Assembly: GCF_027943255.1 (NCBI RefSeq)
Contig: NC_072896.1
Coordinates: forward strand, 8,928,001-8,992,000
Reading direction: 5' to 3'
Origin: Anastrepha obliqua
Taxonomy: Eukaryota; Arthropoda; Insecta; Diptera; Tephritidae
Length of the DNA stretch: 64,000 nt
The position numbers were made by a program, and so were the translations under genes. Every line of letters starts with the position of its first letter. The stretch's first letter is position 1. Positions 57,111-64,000 of the stretch are shown here, piece by piece. The notes under the pieces are model-generated. The model was not told the origin of the DNA. It made no database searches and saw nothing but the letters and a program-made list of their open reading frames with translations.

Positions 57111-58390
57111 TTTTATTATAGTGGATTATAATTGGGAGTAGAATTGGCAAAGATGATAGAACTTAGACTGGTATTTAGAGCAGTGTATTTTCTAATTTTT
57201 GTAGAAAGTATTTCTAAAAAGACTTTCCATGGAGAAAAGCTGCGGAGCTTTACCTTTGTCTGTCGAGGGCGATCGAGTTGACTGTTGGATTTTTTTCTTT
57301 TTTTTCTACTAAATATATGATCCTTTAAGCCCACCTCGTCTAATGAAACCAAGTCTTCAACCAAATGGTAGTTCTGTTTAAATCTACTCTTCTATGGTGG
57401 TCACTTGCTTATGTGAAATTTTGTTGGAAAGCCACTTGTTCTGAATCTCAATGCAACTAACATCAAGTAGATTCCGTATTTAGCGAGATCTTTTCCAAGA
57501 AACCGACCGAGGGATTTGCATACATTATATTTAAATACAATTAGAACCCGTCTCAGCAATCGATAGAGTACTCCTGAAGTAGCTTCGAGCTTTTCACAAC
57601 CGCTTCAATCTTTTTTAGGCGATGAAACCTGAAGGGAACTTAGGAAACACTCTCTGCTGAGCCAAATAAAAATGAGCTATGCTTACAGGGAACTTTGTTT
57701 ATAGAATGAAAACTACAACCGGAAAAGTGCATCTGTTTGCTTTGACACCTTAAACGGATAGCTGAAAGTTTACTGGCTACGTGGAAGGCTGGCGATTTTT
57801 CGCAAAGTTCGCCTATGAATTACTCTTATTCATAATTTGATCACCGCAGAGTGTTTAGATTCAATTTACAGTAGCCATCGAAGTCATAGGGCCTGCTCTG
57901 AATTAAAATATTTGCTCAAAGTGTAATATGTGATCGATGATTACTAAGGGTGCAAAGCAAATGCGGCTTTTCAGATTTCTGGGGAAACGTGACCGCAATG
58001 TGATCGGAAATTGTCAGAGGGTGCGTACTTTTTGTAAACCGAAAGTATATCGACTGCCACCAATGCTTCTACAGGGCATCGACTATGCCGGCAGCCCTTG
58101 TCTTTTTGAGGAAGCTCACATTCAGAAAGCCCTAGCTGTCTTTTCGAAGGAGCGCCTCTTCAACATTACCGTATTTTTCAAAAGCAGGCTTTGATATCCG
58201 AGAATATAATTTTTAACTCGTCTAGATCAGCTGGTGTATATCGATTTAAAAGGCCTATTGAAATCAGAGACACTGAATGAAAACGCACGGGACGTAAGTA
58301 TTCAAAACTATAGCATCGCGAGGATCTTCTACTTTTTAACTAGATTAATGGATCGATAGAAAAGAATTGGCCATAGCAGAGCGAAGGGTG
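57111..58390. other. No gene seen
   Basis: The open frame at 57937-58194 (85 residues, two Cys) and the minus frame at 57116-57364 are of mixed composition but match no domain I know. Confidence 0.4.
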
Positions 58391-58560
58391 TTGGGTGTTT
58401 GGCCGAGCTCCTCTTCCTATTTGTGGGGTGCGTCTTTATGTTGTTCCACAAATAGAGGGGTCTACAGTTCTAAGCCGACTCCAAACGGCAGATATTTTTA
58501 TGAGCAGATTTTTCATGGCAGAAATACAATCGGATGTTTGCCATTGCCTGCCGAACGAAG
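58391..58560 (-). mobile_element. tRNA-derived SINE, 3' body fragment
   Basis: The minus-oriented body matches 37655-37820 closely (GTTTGGCCGAGCTCCTC, GTTGTTCCACAAATRGAGG, TTTTTCATGGCAGAAATACA, GTTTGCCATTGCCTGCCGA). The tRNA-like head and the extreme tail are missing, so it is 5'-truncated or internally deleted. Confidence 0.8.
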
Positions 58561-58629
58561 GCATGCTGCAATCTTAAAGGCCTTTAATATGTTCCTAAAA
58601 CTATTTAGCGAGTGTTAGTCACATAGAAG

Positions 58630-59000
58630 GCGATGGGGAAAGTCCTAAGGAGTCACTTGAAGTGTTTGAATTTCTGACCTTTCAAATATGGACAATTATA
58701 GAAAATATACTCAGAAGTCTCCTTATGCTTAAGGCAAAGCTGATTATCAAGCTTGATAGACGCGCCTGATCGCGACCAGTTAGATAACCTATTCGTAATG
58801 TTAGCCCTAACTTGTGATCGAACCAAATAGCTTCACCTGTCTGAGGTGATGAGCAACTGCTACTCTGATCTTTGTTTCTGCACAAAATAATTGTAAGCTT
58901 AAAAGATAGCTACAGTATTGTAACGATTCCTTAATGATGTTTTATTGATTCCTCTTGCGAACTCGTCGGCGACCTCATTGACTTTGACCCGGCAATAGAA
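58630..59000 (-). mobile_element. LOA/Jockey-type non-LTR fragment (RNase H end and C-terminus)
   Basis: The minus strand at 58965-59000 gives VNEVADEF, the RNase H C-terminal motif. At 58690-58860 it gives LGLTLRIGYLTGRDQARLSS, then in another frame LKHKETSEYIFYNCPYLKG, the His/Cys motif. Order and spacing match the copies at 8225-8690 and 18407-18900. Its RNase H end lies within the segment duplicated at 62504. Confidence 0.65.
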
Positions 59001-59585
59001 GAATGGATTAGGCGGGGACACAAAATTGAAATTGTAGAGGGCTTTGATGATAGTTTAGCTAAATATCTGGAAGAATAAATACTAATGCGTCTTTAACGAG
59101 ATTTAATCCGGAACAAGTGAAAATTCTCAGTTCATCAGCTCGAAGCTCGCCTAGGCTACTTGCTTATTTACATGGAGAGTTTGGCTCAACTGAGCCTTTG
59201 CTTTCATTAGTTTCCACTGTTATTTACTTACTCGGTATACGGAGTTTGCTCTGCTGCACTAACCCTAACAGCGTAGTTCTCTGCAATCGTGTACAGCTGC
59301 AAAACCTGACAAATAGTTTAAGCTCATTCAGCTCTAACGAAATACTCAATATAAAAATGCAAATTGGTTTAAGCAATTAAACATGCCAAAAATTGTGAAA
59401 TGAGGTAATGGCTTTCAATATCGCAAAAATCAGTTAATAACTTTTAACACGAAACTTGCATAAAAATTATCCAGCAATATGAGCTGCGCACCACTAATCA
59501 ACTTTGAGCCTTAGTCCTAAAAAGTTTGTTGGCTTGCTCGTTTCAATTTTTTTCCAATGGAAATAACTTCACTCGTTACACCACG
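58960..59585 (+). repeat. 5'-flank duplication, copy A (upstream of DUF1091 gene)
   Basis: About 626 bp align in the same orientation to 62504-63150. Shared blocks include CCTCATTGACTTTGACCCGG, TCATCAGCTCGAAGCTCGCC, CATGGAGAGTTTGGCTCAA, TCCACTGTTATTTACTTACT and GGTAATGGCTTTCAATATCG. Similarity stops within a few bases of the gene's start codon. The last ~150 bp before that are the best conserved (about 95% by eye), while the middle has several indels. Confidence 0.9.
59357..59364 (+). promoter_or_regulatory. Octamer-like ATGCAAAT in conserved proximal flank
   Basis: The POU-type octamer ATGCAAAT lies about 225 bp upstream of the start codon at 59589. It is followed by an AGCAATTAA homeodomain-like core. 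Both are preserved in the duplicated copy (62920-62927) inside the best-conserved block. The binding factor and function are inferred only. Confidence 0.35.
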
Positions 59586-59588
59586 AAA

Positions 59589-60291
59589 ATGATATTTTCC
59601 AGCGTAAACTGCGGATTATTAACTAAATATGCTATCATATTTATACTCGTGGCTCAGCTGAGTAACAAAAATGTAACCGTCACGGGTCAGCGCACTAAAT
59701 TGCCGTCAACTACTAAAAATACTGCAGATACGTTTTCACGCAACTATCGCATCGTAGCCACCAGTGTCAAGTGCAGTCACAAAATACCCCATATCATCGA
59801 ATTTTTTCATTGTTACACCACTTCGCGGAATAATCGCACATACACTTCCGGATCGCTGTTACTTCGGCAACCCGTAAGCCGCTTGCCAGCAAATTTGGTA
59901 CTGGATCTTTATCGGCCGAATGGAAATCGCATGAATATATTCAATGTAACCATCGATTGCTGCTCAGTTCTGGCGTCTAGAAAGCATGGTCTGAAGTTGT
60001 TTGATAACTTGTTGAAAATTATGTACGACACAGTTAATGTGGTACCGACGTGTCCGTTAAAGGCAGTAAGTCCATTGGCGTGAGTTGAGATTTCTTTGAA
60101 TTATTTTAATTTGAGTACTTCCGATTTCTTGCTAGCATTTCAATTATACCATCACGGATTTTGATGTCGATGAAGCAATTCTGCCTGCTTATATACCTAA
60201 ATCGAATTTTCGCGCTGGCATGTATCTTCACACGAAGGGGTTTCAAAGCACTTCTGTTCTAGCGGAGGGAAGAATTGTAAACGCCAATTAA
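59589..60291 (+). CDS. DUF1091-family secreted protein, two exons
   Basis: Exon 1 is 59589-60065 and exon 2 is 60136-60291, joined over a 70-bp intron with GTAAGT at 60066 and a TTTCTTGCTAG acceptor ending at 60135, in phase 0. The product is about 210 residues. I chose the ATG at 59589 because it gives a hydrophobic N-terminus (KYAIIFILVAQLS, residues 13-25) that looks like a signal peptide; the frame upstream has no ATG. The rest matches the insect DUF1091 pattern: VKCSHKIPHIIEFFHC, FNVTIDCCSVLASRKHG, VVPTCPLKA at the exon end, then HFNYTITDFDVDEAILPAYI and FRAGMYLH. Conserved Cys are at about residues 60, 74, 123-124 and 154. The family's biochemical role is poorly known; secretion and a lipid- or chemosensory-type role are only suggestions. 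The frame is fully intact, unlike everything around it. Confidence 0.88.
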
Positions 60292-60595
60292 TGCTGAATA
60301 AACACACTGTACCAAGGCGAATCAATACAAGGTGATAGCAGTGGTACTACTAGCACCAGTGGTGGTGTGAATGGCCAAATTTAAATCAGAGTGGAAATAG
60401 ACAAACCAAGGAGCAGATTACTTTGACATTCAAACCACCAAATTGAAAGAAGAAAAAAAACTAAACAGCTGTTCTACTGATGTCACCTTGCACAGATACG
60501 TCTTGCAATGCACAATAAAAATATGTAAGATACTATATAGCACAAAATTCATAAACTCTCAATTTGAAGCATTTGTTTTGTACATCAAAGGTATA
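60292..60595. other. 3' flank of the DUF1091 gene
   Basis: AATAAACA at 60298, ten bases after the stop, could act as a polyadenylation signal. No other feature. Confidence 0.4.
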
Positions 60596-61490
60596 TACGA
60601 GGGTGAGCTGAAAAGTTTCCGGCCTGTTAAAGAAAACAATTACTTTGAATTTGTTTTTAATTTTGTTTTTTTAACATAATATATTCTCTAATATTTATTT
60701 GCATATACGAGGGCGTGATGGAAAGTTTTCGATCAGTTAAAAAAAATTATTTTTGTTTTTTATTGAAATAAACTTAAGATTTTCTCGTTCGAGACTTTGT
60801 TCAACGCATATGTTTTGTACGCTAGAGTATATACAACACATACGAGGGTGAGTGTAAAAGTTTCCGGCCCGCTAAGGAAAATAATTATTTTGCACTTTTT
60901 TTTAATTTTATTTTTCAAAATAATATGTTCTCTAATCTTTACTTGCATATACGAGGGCGTGATGAAAAGTTTTCGGTCAGTTAAAAAAAATCCTTTTTGT
61001 AATTTTTGTTTTTTATTCAAATAAACTTAAGATTTTCTCTTCCGAGACTTTGCTTAAAGCATATGTTTTGTACGCTAGAGTATATACAAAACATACGAGG
61101 GTGAGTGTAAAAGTTTCCGGCCTGTTAAAGAAAATAATTACTTTGCATTTGTTTCTCATTTTATTTTTCAAAATAATATATTCTCTAATCTTTACTTGCA
61201 TATACGAAGGCGTGATGAAAAGTTTTCGGTCAGGTAAACGAATTTGTTTTGGTTTTTTTTTGTTGAAATAAAATTTAGTTTTTCTCATCCGCGACTTTGT
61301 TCAAAGCATTTGTTTTGTACGCTAGGTATATACAATTCATACGAGGGTGAGTGAAAAAGTTTGCAAAATAATATGTTCTCTAATATTGATTAGCTTATAA
61401 GGAAAAGGGAGCGATGAAGAGTTTCCGGCGAAGTAAAGAAAAATACTTTCTGGATTTTTTTTTGTTGAAAGAATTTTTTCTCAACCGAGG
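60596..61490. repeat. Higher-order tandem array, ~246-bp dimer of two half-units
   Basis: Half-unit a starts TACGAGGGTGAGTGTAAAAG plus TTTCCGGCC, at 60596, 60841, 61094 and 61340. Half-unit b starts TACGAGGGCGTGATGAAAAG plus TTTTCGGTC, at 60706, 60950 and 61203. Spacing alternates 109-110 bp (a to b) and 135-144 bp (b to a), giving 245-253 bp per dimer. After 61340 the pattern decays but is traceable to GAGTTTCCGGCGAAGTAAAG near 61420 and a TTGTTGAAAGA block near 61465. The complementary open frames (60760-61288) are by-products. The TACGAGGG...TTTCCGG start resembles Tc1/mariner termini, so a MITE origin is possible. Confidence 0.85.
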
Positions 61491-61754
61491 CTACGTTTTC
61501 GTTTTCATTGGTGGGGATTTCTACGAGGCGAGTCCCAAAGCCAGCGCACAACCAGCTATCCGGGGCTGCTTCGGCTTCTTACAGAAGCTCGCTCTCGAAC
61601 GGGTGTTTCGGAAGCTACACAGAGCGTACTTGGGCAAAGCCCGGAAGTGGTGATCTGTTTAAACCATATGCAGAGGATTCGTCTTGGCCACTCCCAAGTG
61701 AACGGCGAGCCGGAACTTTCCCCATTTGCGTGGACTTCTACATATGGAACCACA
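61491..61754. other. Unassigned mixed-composition stretch
   Basis: Overlapping frames on both strands (61508-61777, 61556-61931) and near-balanced base composition suggest a transposon remnant, possibly upstream RTE sequence, but no motif is readable. Confidence 0.35.
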
Positions 61755-62195
61755 TAGCGCAGAAGCTTGGACGATGACAATATCCGATGAGGCGTCTCTT
61801 GAAGTGTTTGGGAGAAATATTCTGCGGAAGATTTTTCGATCATTGCACTTTTGGCAACGGCGAGTATCGCAGGCGATGGAACGATGAGCTGTATAAGATT
61901 TACAACGACCAAGATATAATGCAAGATCCAACGGCTCCGTTGGCTATGTCTAGTCGACCAAAAGAATGCAAACGCTCCGTCTCTGAAAGTATTCGATGCT
62001 GTACCAGCTGATGGCAGCAGCGGAAGAGAAAGGCCTCTTCTGCGTTGGAAAGGTCAGGTGGAAAAGAGCTTGGCTTCACTTGGTGTGTCCAACTGGCGCC
62101 ATTTAGCACACGAAAAAACGCCCGGCGTGCTTTGTTCATCTCGGCCACGGTCGCGTTAGCGGTTAAAGCGCCAGTCAAGAAGAAAAAGAAACTTT
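61755..62195 (+). mobile_element. RTE-clade retrotransposon 3' end
   Basis: It reads AEAWTMTISDEASLEVFGRN, then ILRKIFRSLHF, and after frameshifts traces of the C-terminal tail. The non-coding end TCGCGTTAGCGGTTAAAGCG plus CCAGTCAAGAAGAAAAAGAA matches, in reverse complement, the sequence at 63193-63245. This fixes both as the 3' terminus of the same RTE family with an AAG-type tail. Confidence 0.8.
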
Positions 62196-62503
62196 TCCAG
62201 ATATTTGTGTATATTTATAAAGTGACGTCGATTTAAGTATTGAAGGTATATTTCTTATGAAATATTCTTTCTAGTGAACAAATTTACCATTTTAAAGTCG
62301 CCTTTTAGTCGAGGTTTTATTTTTCTTTTCAACCTTAACCAATGGTCACATAAGAGTAGAGGCCAGTTCATTTGGGAGCGATTGTAGATGATCTGAGTAT
62401 TCATTGGTTGAATTATTTACTATATCTTTCATTAAAGGAATTTTTCAGTCTCGATGAATTTAGGAGTTTGTCGCGTATCACGGAACACTTACCATATATT
62501 ACC
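62196..62503. other. No gene seen
   Basis: AT-rich spacer between the RTE 3' end and the duplicated flank. Confidence 0.5.
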
Positions 62504-63150
62504 AACTCGTCAGCGTCCTCATTGACTTTGACCCGGCAGCAGAAAGGTGTGTTAGCACTACTTAAAAGGAGTGGATGTAAACTTGAAATTGGAGAGGGGA
62601 TTGATGATGGTTTAGCTATCTGGAAACATAAATACAAACGTGTCCCTAATGAGATTTAACACGGAGCAGGTGAAAATGGACAGCTCATCAGCTCGAAGCT
62701 CGCCAGGGTTACTTGCTTATTGACATGGAGAGTTTGGCTCAAATGAGCCTTTGCTTTCACTAGTTTCCACTGTTATTTACTTACTCGTTACACGCAGTTT
62801 TCTCTGCTGCACTAAGCCTGACGGCGTGGATCTCTGCACTTGAGGACAGCTGCAAAACCCGACGAAGCCTAACAAAAATTGGAAGCTCATTCAGCTCAAA
62901 CGAAATAGTCAATATTCAAATGCAAATTGGTTTAAGCAATTAAATATGCCAAAAATTGCCAAATGAGGTAATGGCTTTCAATATCGCAAAAATCAGTTAA
63001 TAACTTTTAACACGAAACTTGCATACAAATTATCCAACAATATGAGCTGCGCATCACCAATCAACTAATCGGCCTTAACATATAAAAGTTTGTTGACTTG
63101 CTTGTTTGAAAATTTTCGCTATGGAAATAATTTCTCTCTATATCTACCTT
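62504..63150 (+). repeat. 5'-flank duplication, copy B (no coding exon follows)
   Basis: Direct duplicate of 58960-59585, about 3.54 kb downstream in the same orientation. It keeps the RNase H scrap of the old retrotransposon at its left edge, the ATGCAAAT block at 62920 and the ATGGAAATAA sequence near 63121. Similarity fades where the DUF1091 signal peptide would start, giving way to TTCTTTCTCAATAC and pyrimidine-rich sequence, then an RTE 3' end. The second gene copy is therefore lost or was never included. Confidence 0.88.
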
Positions 63151-63192
63151 CTTTCTCAATACTTTTAAATTTTCTCTTTTTTCTTTTAAATA

Positions 63193-63245
63193 TTCTTCTT
63201 CTTCTTCTTAATTGGCGCAATAACCGCTTACGCGATTTTGGTCGT
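63193..63245 (-). mobile_element. RTE 3'-terminal stub
   Basis: TTCTTCTTCTTCTTAATTGG followed by CGCAATAACCGCTTACGCGA on the plus strand is the reverse complement of the RTE 3' end seen at 62145-62195. Only about 50 bp remain, an extreme 5' truncation as often made by target-primed insertion. Confidence 0.75.
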
Positions 63246-64000
63246 ACGTTATCAGTGCGTTGGGGATCATTTTTGTGACCCTCTCTGCGACCGTTGTTTA
63301 TGTTGTGTAGGATTCTCTCAGGGTTGACTGCCCTGCTGCTTACATTTTAAGTGATTTTAAGACTTGCAAATAAAAGCATTTTATGTCAGTGCATCTCTTA
63401 AGTATCTCCATTTTTGAGTTTGCCACCGATGTTTCCCTTTCAAGCTTTCAGCTTTTTAGGCGTATCGAGGAAGTGCTTTACGTTAAAATGCTTGTAGAAA
63501 GATCTGTCTGTGTCTGTATGCAGCACTTCTGAATACGGCTGGAATTCGTTCAGCGCGCGTCGCACTAAAATAAATTTCAAATTGCTAATATGCATTTATT
63601 TTGTTTTCCAATTCCACTTAAACACCGCGAATAAAATACACACGTCAAAATATTTGATAAGCTTAGCCGACGGCCAAATATGATTAAACGGAAAATTAAA
63701 AAAAAAATTAACACACTTACCTACGTGCATAAACGTTTGTTTTTGTTTGTTTAAATCTTATTAAGTGCGCAACTAATTATTTACATTAGTGATAATGCAC
63801 TTTGGACTCGGTCTATTATTTAATATTTATTATTTTTCACTTTTTGTTTTACATAATTTTTGCAATTTTAATTAAATTAATAGAAAAATAAAACTGTTTT
63901 ACGGTTGTGTTTAAAACATTGAAAAAAAAAAAACAAACATGAATGCGACTGATTAGGGTGTGTAAAAGATTTTAACAGAATAAACACTGATTGAACACTT
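63246..64000. other. No gene seen to the window end
   Basis: AT-rich sequence. A 15-bp match to the mauritiana-type TIR (TTAAGTGCGCAACTA at 63761) is too short to support an element. Confidence 0.45.

Noticed and set aside
60760..61288. Complementary 73-91-residue frames repeated several times
   Set aside because: By-products of the dimeric tandem array; they repeat with its period and are open on both strands.
63761..63775. TTAAGTGCGCAACTA, one mismatch from the mariner TIR at 14005
   Set aside because: Only 15 bp, with no transposase or second TIR nearby; may be chance.

Overview
The window looks like intergenic or intronic DNA from a higher fly (Schizophora; a tephritid fruit fly is plausible but unproven). 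The reasons are an AT-rich background, a 70-bp intron, a DUF1091-family gene (a family known mainly from flies), and a repeat content dominated by mariner, DD41D Tc1/mariner, RTE, Jockey and LOA-like elements. I recognise only one convincing host gene, at 59589-60291 (+). It encodes a two-exon secreted protein of about 210 residues with the DUF1091 signature. One further isolated 76-bp exon candidate lies at 1128-1203. No rRNA, bona fide tRNA or CRISPR array was seen.

Layout. 1-3.5 kb: a TTAA-flanked MITE cut by the window edge, microsatellites and the exon candidate. 3.5-5.7 kb: an RTE-like 3' end and a decayed DD41D transposon. 7.6-9.8 kb: a ~340-bp tandem repeat split by a LOA-like retrotransposon. 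14.0-14.9 kb: a mauritiana-type mariner with its 3' third missing. 16.6-18.9 kb: a DD41D end, an AT-rich tandem array and a LOA-like fragment. 20.7-23.5 kb: an AT-rich tandem array interrupted by an internally deleted Helitron. 25.4 kb: a short fold-back MITE. 26.5-30.0 kb: three antisense non-LTR remnants, the Jockey-like one split by a mariner with TIRs. 31.9-34.9 kb: a long LOA-like remnant, then an RTE fragment. 36.4-43.0 kb: a DD41D remnant, three mariners (one carrying a SINE) and an RTE fragment. 45.4-47.6 kb: a complete 747-bp TTAA MITE and a 1.36-kb TIR element related to the fold-back MITE. 48.8-50.5 kb: GA-rich minisatellites. 50.9-57.1 kb: RTE pieces, a full-length tRNA-derived SINE with a 12-bp target duplication, a decayed SINE, a mariner and a DD41D remnant. 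58.4-63.3 kb: the DUF1091 locus, whose 5' flank is duplicated about 3.5 kb downstream, with a higher-order tandem array and two RTE 3' ends between and beside the copies.

The elements are layered: SINE in mariner, mariner in Jockey, Helitron in satellite, LOA in tandem repeat. Nearly all coding regions are broken by stops, frameshifts or deletions, so the region reads as a slowly decaying transposon graveyard next to a small tandemly duplicating secreted-protein gene. The least familiar items are the tRNA-derived SINE family, the TTAA and TA MITE families, and the duplicated DUF1091 promoter segment.
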